From the NCBI GenBank assembly GCA_018394295.1, contig CP074573.1, positions 1,805,156 to 1,869,155 of the forward strand: a DNA stretch of 64,000 bases, read 5' to 3'. Origin of the DNA: Mycoplasmatota bacterium. GTDB lineage: Bacteria; Bacillota_I; Bacilli_A; Haloplasmatales; Haloplasmataceae. The position numbers were made by a program, and so were the translations under genes. The notes under the pieces were generated by a model, which saw only the letters and a program-made list of their open reading frames with translations, was not told where the DNA came from and did no database searches. This document shows positions 52,565-60,415 of the stretch, piece after piece (the stretch's first letter is position 1; each line of letters opens with the position of its first letter).

Positions 52565-53729
52565 AAAATCCAAGATATTTTTTTATTAGTTGAACAAATC
52601 CATCTATTCGATTAGTTTCTACTTTCCCATCTATAGGAGTAGCTGCTTTTGAATGATTAATAATAAGCATATATTGATAATAATCTGTTGTCACTTTTTC
52701 ACAATCATTATCTCTTTGATGATACCAAACTAAATGCTTATTAAAGGGTGAGTCATTTCCATTTAAATGTATGAATACTAAATTCTTTGAAAAAACATCT
52801 AAATTATTTGTCTTGTATGTCTTCTTAATCTTTTCATTTTTATAGATAAAAGTTGACTTTATCGAATAAATCTCTAAACATTCACTGTCTTTATAAAATA
52901 TCATAATTGATATGACCGCATTATTTACAGGTGAGGTCTCATCATGATTTAAAAAGTAGGTGAATGATTCAAACTGATCGTTTAATAGATCAGAAAATCC
53001 ATGTTTAGCACCTAACTGAGCGTAAAACCCATCAAAATCATAGTAGGATTGGAGAAATAGATAATTTTGATACATCGCTAGGTCTCTTTCTTGCCAGTTT
53101 AGATTTTCATAAAATGATTTAGAAGCAATAATATTGTTTTTTATGTGTATTAATAATGGATCATTAGATGATAGATTTATGATAGAGTCTATATCCTTTA
53201 TATCCTCTTTCATATAATAATTAAAGAAGTATATGGCACTATCTAAAGAATGTTCAATATCAATTCCTAGTATCCTAATTTTTTCATGTTCGTTTAAATT
53301 TTTGTTGTAGTGATATAATTTTTGATAAAACTGATATTCTTCCTGTGTACAAAAAGTACTTCCTTTATAAAATGAAAAGATTTGGTTTAATAAATCTTCA
53401 TCTCCAGTTTTTAAATATTCATTTAATAAATAACCACTACTAAAAGAAATTTCAGCTAAATGTATTGTAATATTTTTTTCTTCATTTAAATAAGTTAAAA
53501 AATCATACTTAATCTTAGAATTTTGTTTAAAACCATGTAGTTCTGAAACAATAAAGGCTTTATTTGATAATAAATCATTCTCTTGTAATTGTATAGTTGG
53601 TGAAGAATAGTTTTTTAAATACTCAACTTCTTGTGCATTTATATCTTTTTGGTCAACATTCAAAATAAAAAACAACCCTAACATGAAAACAATAACCAAA
53701 CACTCTATCATCCATTTTTTTATTTGCAT
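52563..53729 (-). CDS. Secreted erythromycin-esterase-like/ChaN-fold protein
   Basis: 388 residues with an N-terminal signal anchor (about 8-25, ECLVIVFMLGLFFILNV). The rest resembles the erythromycin esterase/EreA-like fold: KAFIVSELHGFKQNSKIKYDFLTYL (E-x-HG), IHLAEISFSSGYLLNEYL, RILGIDIEHSLDSAIYFFNYY and GAKHGFSDLLND (H). Such proteins include hydrolases and poorly known enzymes. Macrolide esterase activity is unlikely to be predictable from this. Mature part outside the cell. Confidence 0.65.
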   Translation of the reverse strand: MQIKKWMIECLVIVFMLGLFFILNVDQKDINAQEVEYLKNYSSPTIQLQENDLLSNKAFIVSELHGFKQNSKIKYDFLTYLNEEKNITIHLAEISFSSGYLLNEYLKTGDEDLLNQIFSFYKGSTFCTQEEYQFYQKLYHYNKNLNEHEKIRILGIDIEHSLDSAIYFFNYYMKEDIKDIDSIINLSSNDPLLIHIKNNIIASKSFYENLNWQERDLAMYQNYLFLQSYYDFDGFYAQLGAKHGFSDLLNDQFESFTYFLNHDETSPVNNAVISIMIFYKDSECLEIYSIKSTFIYKNEKIKKTYKTNNLDVFSKNLVFIHLNGNDSPFNKHLVWYHQRDNDCEKVTTDYYQYMLIINHSKAATPIDGKVETNRIDGFVQLIKKYLGF

Positions 53730-53905
53730 AAAAAAAACTCCCTTCTTAACATCATATTAAGAAAGAAGTTATTATATATCTTATCTTTATATTTTTTACC
53801 CTTATATTTACATTAGAAGTAAAAAAATTATAATTTAATTAGCAATTAAAGAGAGATAATTGTATCTTTTAGCGATTCCTTGAAATTTATGAGATATAAG
53901 TAAAC

Positions 53906-55189
53906 TTAATCTATAAATTCAAATTCATAACTTAAGATACGAACAATATCGCCATTTTTAACCCCTTTTTCACGTAGTGCATGGTCAACACCATATTTCC
54001 GTAACATTTTTGAGAAACGACGGACTGACTCATGTTGAGAAAAATTAGTCATTTTAAATAAACGTTCAATAATATGCCCAGTAACAACATAAACACCATC
54101 TGAATCTAAATTAATCTCAAATTTAGGTTTATCTTCTTCCATTTCATATATTTTGTTTTCCTCTAATTCATCTTCTTCATAAATTGGGAAGAAAGAAGCA
54201 TTTTCTAATAAGTCAGCAATTTTATAAAGCATTTCATTTAAGTTTTGACGTGTTACAGCAGAAATTGGAATAATATCAATATCTTCTGTCAGCTTACTTT
54301 TAAAGGTTTCTAAGTTTTCTTCTGCGTTTGGTAAATCCATTTTATTAGCGACAATTATTTGTGGTCTTTTTAACAAATTCATCTTGTAACTTGCTAATTC
54401 ATGATTTATTTTCTGATAATCTACAAATGGATCACGGCCTTCATGTCCTGCCATATCAACAACATGAACAATAACTCTTGTTCTTTCAATATGTTTTAAA
54501 AACTGAATACCTAACCCAGCACCACTCGATGCCCCTTCAATTAATCCAGGTAAATCAGCCATTACAAAAGAACGTCCATCTGGAACTGAAACAAAACCCA
54601 AGTTAGGAACTAGCGTGGTAAAATGATAAGATGCAATCTTAGGTCTTGCAGATGATACTGAAGAAATTAAGGTTGATTTTCCTACAGATGGAAATCCAAC
54701 TAAACCAACATCAGCTAAAACTCTTAAAACAATCTTGATTTCTCTTTCTTCACCTGGTTCACCTAATTCGCAAAAGTCAGGAGCTACTACTCTAGGTGTA
54801 GCAAAAGCAGCATTACCACGTCCGCCACGTCCACCTTTAACGATGACAGCCTCTTGATCTACTTCAACTAAATCAGCAATGATTAAACCAGTTTTAACAT
54901 CATACACTGTACTTCCTTGTGGAACTTTAACAATAGTATCTTCAGCATTTTTACCGTGTTGTGTTTTTGTTCTTCCTTTTTCACCATTTTTAGTTTTAAT
55001 ATGTTTTTGATAACGAAAGTCCATTAAAGTCGATAAACCACTATCAACTTTAAAAATAACACTTCCACCATGACCCCCATTACCACCAAAAGGACCACCT
55101 TTTTCAACTTTATATTCACGACGCCAAGAAACGATTCCATCGCCGCCATTACCTGCTTTTACTTTTAATTTGACTTCATCTATAAACAA
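53906..55189 (-). CDS. obgE: Obg GTPase
   Basis: About 427 residues: Gly-rich OBG domain ([41 protein letters not shown]), GTPase domain with G1 [19 protein letters not shown]3 [11 protein letters not shown]4 ANKMDLP, and a C-terminal OCT domain (about 345-425). It senses GTP and takes part in ribosome assembly and sporulation onset. I prefer the TTG at 55187-55189 as start, since it gives MFIDEVK and has GTAGGTGAT five bases upstream; the GTG nine bases earlier overlaps that site. Separated from rpmA by a terminator. Confidence 0.95.
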   Translation of the reverse strand: MFIDEVKLKVKAGNGGDGIVSWRREYKVEKGGPFGGNGGHGGSVIFKVDSGLSTLMDFRYQKHIKTKNGEKGRTKTQHGKNAEDTIVKVPQGSTVYDVKTGLIIADLVEVDQEAVIVKGGRGGRGNAAFATPRVVAPDFCELGEPGEEREIKIVLRVLADVGLVGFPSVGKSTLISSVSSARPKIASYHFTTLVPNLGFVSVPDGRSFVMADLPGLIEGASSGAGLGIQFLKHIERTRVIVHVVDMAGHEGRDPFVDYQKINHELASYKMNLLKRPQIIVANKMDLPNAEENLETFKSKLTEDIDIIPISAVTRQNLNEMLYKIADLLENASFFPIYEEDELEENKIYEMEEDKPKFEINLDSDGVYVVTGHIIERLFKMTNFSQHESVRRFSKMLRKYGVDHALREKGVKNGDIVRILSYEFEFID

Positions 55190-55223
55190 TTTTATCACCT
55201 ACTCTTCATTATTATATACAACT

Positions 55224-55254
55224 TACAAAAAAATAAAGCCCTAAATAGGGCTTT
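55224..55254 (-). terminator. Terminator of rplU-prp-rpmA
   Basis: AAAGCCCTA-TT-TAGGGCTTT followed on the minus strand by ATTTTTTTG, 9 nt after the rpmA stop. Confidence 0.85.
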
Positions 55255-55262
55255 AATAACAA

Positions 55263-55547
55263 TTATTCAGTAGGATAAACTGATACACATTTACGACTTT
55301 TATTAATTCTTTCGAACTTAACAACGCCATCAACTAAAGCAAATAATGTATCGTCTCCACCTCTACCTACATTTGTTCCTGGGTGAACTTTCGTTCCACG
55401 TTGACGATATAAGATAGAACCGGCTGTGGCGAATTGTCCATCAGATTTTTTAGCTCCTAATCGTTTAGATTCAGAATCACGTCCGTTTTTAGTAGATCCA
55501 ACTCCCTTTTTAGAAGCGAAATATTGGATATCTAATATGAATTTCAT
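55263..55547 (-). CDS. rpmA: Ribosomal protein L27 with Prp-cleaved N-terminal extension
   Basis: 94 residues. Mature L27 normally begins with A/S-KKG(V/A)GST-x-NGRDS. Here it is preceded by [11 protein letters not shown], the Bacillota extension that the protease Prp removes after (F/Y)FA. The cleavage motif is IQYFA-SKKG, with Tyr where most species have Phe (LQFFA). The cleaved N-terminus reaches the peptidyl-transferase centre. The prp gene is directly upstream (12 nt). Confidence 0.96.
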   Translation of the reverse strand: MKFILDIQYFASKKGVGSTKNGRDSESKRLGAKKSDGQFATAGSILYRQRGTKVHPGTNVGRGGDDTLFALVDGVVKFERINKSRKCVSVYPTE

Positions 55548-55559
55548 AGGTTACACCTC

Positions 55560-55871
55560 CTATTGAAAAAGTATTTCTATATATTTAGGATAAGATCGTT
55601 TTATTGTTTGTAGTTGTACGATCATAGTTTTACAAATTAATTGTACATCTTTTTGTTTAAGTATATTAGGGATTTTAATCATATCTTCTTTAAAAACAAT
55701 TTGATTTTCATCATAAATTGATAATTCTTCCAAAGCATTACAAATGCCAAAGACAATACTTGAAATCCCAGCGCAAACAATATCTTGATTGTATTGCCCG
55801 CTTAATGCATGTCCTTTTATTTCAATTTCTGAAATAATAGAATCTTTTTTAATGATTTTTACATAAGTCAT
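55560..55871 (-). CDS. prp: Ribosomal-processing cysteine protease Prp
   Basis: 103 residues. Catalytic His and Cys lie in IKGHALSGQYNQDIVCAGIS (H about 21, C about 33), the typical GHA-x(10)-CA-x-S pattern. It cleaves the N-terminal extension of L27 made by the next gene. It lies between rplU and rpmA as in Bacillus (ysxB). Confidence 0.95.
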   Translation of the reverse strand: MTYVKIIKKDSIISEIEIKGHALSGQYNQDIVCAGISSIVFGICNALEELSIYDENQIVFKEDMIKIPNILKQKDVQLICKTMIVQLQTIKRSYPKYIEILFQ

Positions 55872-55883
55872 ATTACCATCTCA

Positions 55884-56192
55884 TTAAGCATTGATTTTTT
55901 CAATAACTAAACGTGTATATGGTTGACGATGACCTTGTTTTTTTCTGTATTTCTTTTTAGGTTTGTATTTGAAAACGATGATTTTTTTACTTTTACCTTG
56001 TTTCTCAACTTTTGCGGTAACAGTTGCACCGTTTAATAATGGAGAACCAATTTTGGTTTCTTCACCACCAACTAACAATACTTCGTCAAAAACGACAACA
56101 TCACCTTCTTGAGCATTTAATTTTTCAACCCAAATAGTTTGTCCTTCTTCAACACGTAATTGTTTTCCACCAGTTTTAATAACAGCGTACAT
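55884..56192 (-). CDS. rplU: Ribosomal protein L21
   Basis: 102 residues: [20 protein letters not shown] at the start, then VDEVLLVGG-type [47 protein letters not shown] at the end, binding 23S rRNA. First gene of rplU-prp-rpmA. AAAGGAGGTGCG precedes the ATG, and a leader RNA structure lies upstream. Confidence 0.97.
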   Translation of the reverse strand: MYAVIKTGGKQLRVEEGQTIWVEKLNAQEGDVVVFDEVLLVGGEETKIGSPLLNGATVTAKVEKQGKSKKIIVFKYKPKKKYRKKQGHRQPYTRLVIEKINA

Positions 56193-56292
56193 AAACGCAC
56201 CTCCTTTAATTATAACTCAGACTCGCCTTGCAGGTAACCTAATGGTTTTAAAACCTGTTCGGAGCGGTTGAGGCATCTTAGGTGCCTACAAC
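56193..56292 (-). ncRNA. L21 leader RNA
   Basis: On the minus strand the 100 nt before rplU reads ...GTAGGCACCTAAGATGCCTCAACCG... and ACCTGCAAGGCGAGTCTGAG, with strong paired arms (GGCACCTAAGATGCC; AGGTTTTAAAACC-ATTAGGTTACCT). Position and sequence fit the L21 leader, an autoregulatory element found before rplU in Bacillota. Confidence 0.75.
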
Positions 56293-56298
56293 ATTAAA

Positions 56299-56327
56299 AG
56301 TATATCAAACATTATGATATAAGTCAA
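56299..56327 (-). promoter_or_regulatory. Promoter of rplU-prp-rpmA
   Basis: TTGACT (56322-56327), 17 nt, TATACT (56299-56304) on the minus strand; transcription would start just before the leader structure. Confidence 0.7.
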
Positions 56328-56330
56328 CAT

Positions 56331-57065
56331 TTATTTTTGTTTCAATAATTGTTTTAATACTTCACGCTCTGATACGAACTGATAATTTTGATAGAAAATA
56401 TGATTAAATCCTTTATAAAATAAATTATAAATTGATTTATCAGAAACAATGATTTTTTCTTTTAATTTTTCATTCGGATGAATGTACTTATACCACAAAA
56501 AATTATAATAGGTATAGGCATTTTCTTTATAATTTAAAAGATTGATATAAACAAAAAAAACTAAAATAATAATATAATTGATATGATTTATAAATAAAAT
56601 AATGAGTAAAAAACAAACACTAAGTGACATGATTGAAACTAACTTTAATACTTTTCTATAAGGTAAAAGGAACTGTTTTAAACTCATAATAATTTTAGCA
56701 CCATCTAAAGGAAGTATCGGCAATAAATTTAAAATTAATACATAAAAAGAACTTCGAAGCAATATTTCATTAACATTCATATAATAAAAAAGTAAATATA
56801 ATAATAAACTAGCGATAGGTCCACTTATATAAATCAGTAATTCTTTATAATTTTTATCATTTTGACATTTATCAATATGCAAAATACCACCTAAAGGTGA
56901 TATTTCTAATAATAAGATATCTTTCTTAAATATTTTAATCATGATATAATGACCAATTTCATGAATGATTAAACAGAGGTAAATAGTCATCACTTCATAA
57001 AAATAACCTGAGATTAAACAAATAATTAAATATACTTCAGTGATTAAATGAACCTTAATTTTCAT
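56331..57065 (-). CDS. spoIVFB: SpoIVFB-like intramembrane metalloprotease
   Basis: About 244 residues, site-2-protease (M50) family. The zinc motif is HEIGH (in LIIHEIGHYIM) and the second site LNLLPILPLDGAKI (LDG). Six membrane helices. In Bacillus SpoIVFB cuts pro-sigma-K in the mother cell. The ATG at 57063-57065 overlaps the spoIVFA end; a start seven codons upstream is possible. No CBS domain is seen at the C-terminus, which is shorter than in some SpoIVFB. No minCD genes are upstream as they would be in Bacillus. Confidence 0.9.
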   Translation of the reverse strand: MKIKVHLITEVYLIICLISGYFYEVMTIYLCLIIHEIGHYIMIKIFKKDILLLEISPLGGILHIDKCQNDKNYKELLIYISGPIASLLLYLLFYYMNVNEILLRSSFYVLILNLLPILPLDGAKIIMSLKQFLLPYRKVLKLVSIMSLSVCFLLIILFINHINYIIILVFFVYINLLNYKENAYTYYNFLWYKYIHPNEKLKEKIIVSDKSIYNLFYKGFNHIFYQNYQFVSEREVLKQLLKQK

Positions 57066-57711
57066 GATTAACCACATCAAGAACATCTAAAAATTCATTA
57101 CCATCTTTAATCGCTAAATAATACTCACCATTCATATCATCAGTTAATCTACCAAGACCCAAAATATCACCATACTCTACACTTCTATAAAGTCCGACTT
57201 CAATGGTATCTAGATACCCATAGTGATATTCTCTACCTAATATATCTTGTATTACCACAACTTTTCCTAAATCTTCATCACGATATATTCTAATAACCAT
57301 TCCAGCGACTGAAGACTCAACAGGAGCTGAATAAGCCGTCTCAATAATCATTCCATCACGATAAGTCATAGAATTGTTCATATCAATGATAATAGAGCCA
57401 ACGTATTTATTAGGATCATTCGTTCTAGGAAATATACCATTTAATTTTTGATTAACAAATAATTTGATTTTTACAAAATTCATGTTATTCAAGGTTTTTT
57501 CATAGACAAAATTTAACTTATCATTATCTCTAGCAATTAATAATAATAGTAGTACACAAATACTTATTAATATTTTATTTGTAAATGAAGCTAATCGATA
57601 GCCATCTTTATTGTTTTTACTTAAGTTTTGTTTTTTAGATTTTTTATACATCTGGTAAAATTTTGAACGATATTTATTTTTTTTGACAATTCGTTGAATT
57701 TTTTTATTCAT
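57055..57711 (-). CDS. spoIVFA: SpoIVFA-like sporulation regulator (degenerate LytM domain)
   Basis: 218 residues: a basic N-terminus (MNKKIQRIVKKNKYRSK), one membrane helix (about 47-62), and an M23-like C-terminal domain, TAYSAPVESSVAGMVIRIYR and VVVIQDILGREYHYGYLDTIEV. The M23 zinc ligands are absent (no HxxxD or HxH), as is usual in SpoIVFA, which holds SpoIVFB inactive and scaffolds it. It overlaps spoIVFB by 11 nt. Together the pair indicates sporulation ancestry. Confidence 0.85.
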   Translation of the reverse strand: MNKKIQRIVKKNKYRSKFYQMYKKSKKQNLSKNNKDGYRLASFTNKILISICVLLLLLIARDNDKLNFVYEKTLNNMNFVKIKLFVNQKLNGIFPRTNDPNKYVGSIIIDMNNSMTYRDGMIIETAYSAPVESSVAGMVIRIYRDEDLGKVVVIQDILGREYHYGYLDTIEVGLYRSVEYGDILGLGRLTDDMNGEYYLAIKDGNEFLDVLDVVNHEN

Positions 57712-57946
57712 ATTACCATCCCCTATAATGATATCAATAAATAATATGAATAAATTGAAATAATTATTATATATTTAACAATATTTTTTAGTTAAGTTTA
57801 TAATAATTATATAATTAGATAGTTTTTTATTAGATTTTTTTAACCAGAATTAGACAATTTCTCCTATTTTTTTATCTTTCATATGATATAAAAACAAAAT
57901 ATTAATAATAAATATCAAAATATATTATAATTTTATCTAATTTTTA

Positions 57947-58270
57947 TTGTCATTTTATCATATTTTTAATAATATAAATATAATAGCACATGAAATGGGT
58001 GATAATATTTTTTATTGGATGCTCTCCATTATATTGATTCTTCTTATCTGTATCCCTTTAGCTTATAGTTTAGGATTATCTACAGGTTTTCGAAATGGTT
58101 TTCAAGATGGTTATGAAAATAATCCTTTAGTTAATAATGGGTCACAGGCAGTCAGCGATATTATATTTTTATTAGAAAATATGAAATTGGATGAGAAGAA
58201 AGATTTGTCAAAAATCTATAAACTATTAAATGATTTAGACAAGTCATTAAATGATATTGAAAAAAAGTAA
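57947..58270 (+). CDS. One-TM hypothetical protein
   Basis: About 107 residues from a TTG, or about 90 from an internal ATG (MGDNIFYWM near 57996). One membrane helix (about 25-45, MLSIILILLICIPLAYSLG) is followed by a Gly-rich turn (LGLSTGFRNGFQDGYENN) and a C-terminal amphipathic helix (KKDLSKIYKLLNDLDKSLND). Start uncertain; no clear ribosome-binding site at the TTG. Unrecognised. Ends at a strong bidirectional terminator. Confidence 0.5.
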   Translation: MSFYHIFNNINIIAHEMGDNIFYWMLSIILILLICIPLAYSLGLSTGFRNGFQDGYENNPLVNNGSQAVSDIIFLLENMKLDEKKDLSKIYKLLNDLDKSLNDIEKK

Positions 58271-58307
58271 AAACCTTTAAAGACAATCCTTTAAAGGTTT
58301 TTACTTT
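58264..58307. terminator. Bidirectional terminator
   Basis: AAAGTAAAAACCTTTAAAG - ACAATC - CTTTAAAGGTTTTTACTTT, a 19-bp perfect stem beginning in the last codons of 57947-58270. It ends that gene and the convergent glpX (stop at 58338). Confidence 0.88.
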
Positions 58308-58337
58308 ATTCTTCATTTAAAAATATTAAAACATAAT

Positions 58338-59351
58338 TTATAATAATAAATCTAATAAATAATCATCTTTTTTATTTAATAAATGCGTTGATTTAATAAT
58401 TCTAATAGTCTGAGATTTTCCTCTAATAAGTAATGTTTCAGTTGTTGCCATCGTACCATTTCGTCTAACACCTTGTAGTAATTCACCATTTGTAATTCCA
58501 GTCAATGAAAAAATAAAATCATCGCCACGAATTAAATCATCAATAATTAATTTTTTTCCAATCTCAACACCTATTTCAGCACATCTTTTTGCCTCAATTT
58601 CAGCAAGTTCAAAACAATTATCATCCTTTGGATAAACCTGATTATATGGTACAAGTCTTCCTTCCATGTTTCCACCTAATGCTCGAATAGCTGTCGCTAA
58701 TAACACGCCTTCAGGAGCTCCGCCTATGCCATATAAGACGTCTATATCACTAAATGGCATACAAGCTAATAAGCCCATAACAATGTCACCCTCACCAGAG
58801 GTATAGACCTTAATATTAAGAGACTTCATTAATTCAATCGCTTTATGATGTCTTTCTCTATCTAAAATAGCAACTGTTAAATCTGAAAAATCTTTACCTA
58901 ATGCTTTTGCGATATTAATCAAATTATCTTTAAGTGGTAAATCAAGATTAATAGCGTCTTTTGCTCCTTCGCTTACTGCTAATTTTTCCATATACATATC
59001 TGGAGCTTTTAATATTAAACCTTTTTCAGCAGCAGCTAAAACACATACGCCATTATTTTTTCCTTCACTGACGAGTTTAGTGCCATCTATCGGATCTACC
59101 GCAATGTCTAAACGCATTCCCCCTTTTCCAACCTTTTCGCCGATGTAAAGCATAGGTGCTTCATCCATCTCACCTTCACCTATTACAATCTCACCATCAA
59201 AATCTAAAATGTTCATCATATACCGCATTGCTTTAACCGCAGCATCATCAGCCTTATTTTTATCATGTCTACCAATAAGTTTATAGGCAGCTAATGCCCC
59301 TTGTTCAGTAATTCTAGAAAATTCAAAAACTATATTACGCATTCTTAACAT
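58338..59351 (-). CDS. glpX: Class II fructose-1,6-bisphosphatase
   Basis: About 337 residues. Metal-site motifs: VIGEGEMDEAPMLYIGEKVG, DIAVDPIDGTKLVS, GVCVLAAAEKG, and GEGDIVMGLLACMPFSDIDVLYGIGGAPEGVLLATAIRALGG. Dephosphorylates FBP in gluconeogenesis. The second ATG (59349-59351) is 8 nt after AAGGAG; the first is only 2 nt from it. Monocistronic. Confidence 0.95.
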   Translation of the reverse strand: MLRMRNIVFEFSRITEQGALAAYKLIGRHDKNKADDAAVKAMRYMMNILDFDGEIVIGEGEMDEAPMLYIGEKVGKGGMRLDIAVDPIDGTKLVSEGKNNGVCVLAAAEKGLILKAPDMYMEKLAVSEGAKDAINLDLPLKDNLINIAKALGKDFSDLTVAILDRERHHKAIELMKSLNIKVYTSGEGDIVMGLLACMPFSDIDVLYGIGGAPEGVLLATAIRALGGNMEGRLVPYNQVYPKDDNCFELAEIEAKRCAEIGVEIGKKLIIDDLIRGDDFIFSLTGITNGELLQGVRRNGTMATTETLLIRGKSQTIRIIKSTHLLNKKDDYLLDLLL

Positions 59352-59475
59352 ACTCATATCTCCTTAACTACAAATTACATTTTTTATCATATCGCAATCC
59401 TCATTTGAAGTCAATGTATTTAGGTGTATTTAGTCAATTTATCGTTTTATAAGTAGTTTTTTACCTTCTATAAAA

Positions 59476-60132
59476 TTAATTGATACGTTCTCTTAACCAC
59501 TCATAAAAATTATCATCTTTTGCATGATGAATTAAATCATTAAGATTTATCTCTTTAGTTAAATAGCTAAAAATAGCTGCGTAGTACTTATAAGCAACTT
59601 GTTTTTCATTTTTGATAATATCCCATATAGTTGCTTCAGAACAAGTAAAATTTAAAAATTGTTTACTAGCAAATATAGCAAACCCTTCAAAAAACCAGTT
59701 AGGCCCCATTGCCTCTTCATTCCCATCTAAAATTCGAACATGAAATCTATGAGCTAATTCATGTGTTAACAATCTTTCAAATCCTAGTCGATCTTCTCCT
59801 TCTATGGGATAGATATTTTGATATTCCTTAGATGATATTGAAATTAACACCTTATTTTCTAATACTGCAGATATGGTTTTAGGCAGTTCAATGTTTCGAT
59901 TCAAATTTAAAAAAGAGATTAATCGTTCTTTAAATGCCTCTTGTGAATCATATATTTCAACACGTTCCATAAATGAGGGTTCTATTAAAGGTAAAAAATT
60001 ATACCTTTTCGCAAATTCGACTATTCTTTCTTGAGCACTTATAATAGTTTGTTTTAAACCATCATAATCTCTTTTTAAAGATTCTGAAACTATTAACGGT
60101 ACATCATAAACACCCTTTTTTATTTTTTTCAT
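59476..60132 (-). CDS. HEXXH metallopeptidase-like protein (peptidase MA-type)
   Basis: 218 residues, no signal peptide. The zinc motif LLTHELAHRFHV (about 127-138) is followed at typical distance by a third ligand in NWFFEGFAIFAS (E about 158), the gluzincin/peptidase MA pattern. The N-terminal half has LIEPSFMERVEIYDSQEAFKERL. The substrate is unknown. The gene stands alone; AGGTGAAGAT precedes the ATG. Confidence 0.7.
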   Translation of the reverse strand: MKKIKKGVYDVPLIVSESLKRDYDGLKQTIISAQERIVEFAKRYNFLPLIEPSFMERVEIYDSQEAFKERLISFLNLNRNIELPKTISAVLENKVLISISSKEYQNIYPIEGEDRLGFERLLTHELAHRFHVRILDGNEEAMGPNWFFEGFAIFASKQFLNFTCSEATIWDIIKNEKQVAYKYYAAIFSYLTKEINLNDLIHHAKDDNFYEWLRERIN

Positions 60133-60225
60133 ATCTTCACCTCAATAATATTCTACATTAACTTAAATTATATCATATTTTATATTATCAATTTAATAAT
60201 TACTCAATTATATATCATAAAAAGC

Positions 60226-60274
60226 AAGTTATAAAACAATAGTCAATCGAAAACGATTGGCTATTTTTATAACT
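60226..60274. terminator. Long hairpin upstream of the surface-lipoprotein promoter
   Basis: AAGTTATAAAA-C-AATAGTCAATCG-AAAA-CGATTGGCTATT-TTTATAACTT, about 22 paired bases with one bulge and one G-T pair. Between the divergent gene 59476-60132 and the lipoprotein; it may end read-through transcripts or be a remnant of a repeat. Confidence 0.6.
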
Positions 60275-60280
60275 TCTTTA

Positions 60281-60395
60281 TGTAAACGGTTTTACCACAT
60301 GCTGAAATATGTCGAAAAATGTAAATTTTTACCTGTAATTTGTTGACTATTATGGAAAATTATGGATATAATGGGCTTGTTAGAAACCGTTTACA
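60281..60395 (+). promoter_or_regulatory. Promoter flanked by two inverted cre-like operators
   Basis: TGTAAACGGTTT at 60281-60292 and its exact reverse complement AAACCGTTTACA at 60384-60395. Between them: TTGACT (60343-60348), 18 nt, TATAAT (60367-60372). Each operator fits the CcpA/LacI-family pattern TGNAANCGNWWWCA with one mismatch. One lies about 50 nt upstream of the -35 and the other about 5 nt downstream of the start point, suited to repression by looping. Confidence 0.7.
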
Positions 60396-60415
60396 ATAGG
60401 AAGGGGAAATGTGTT

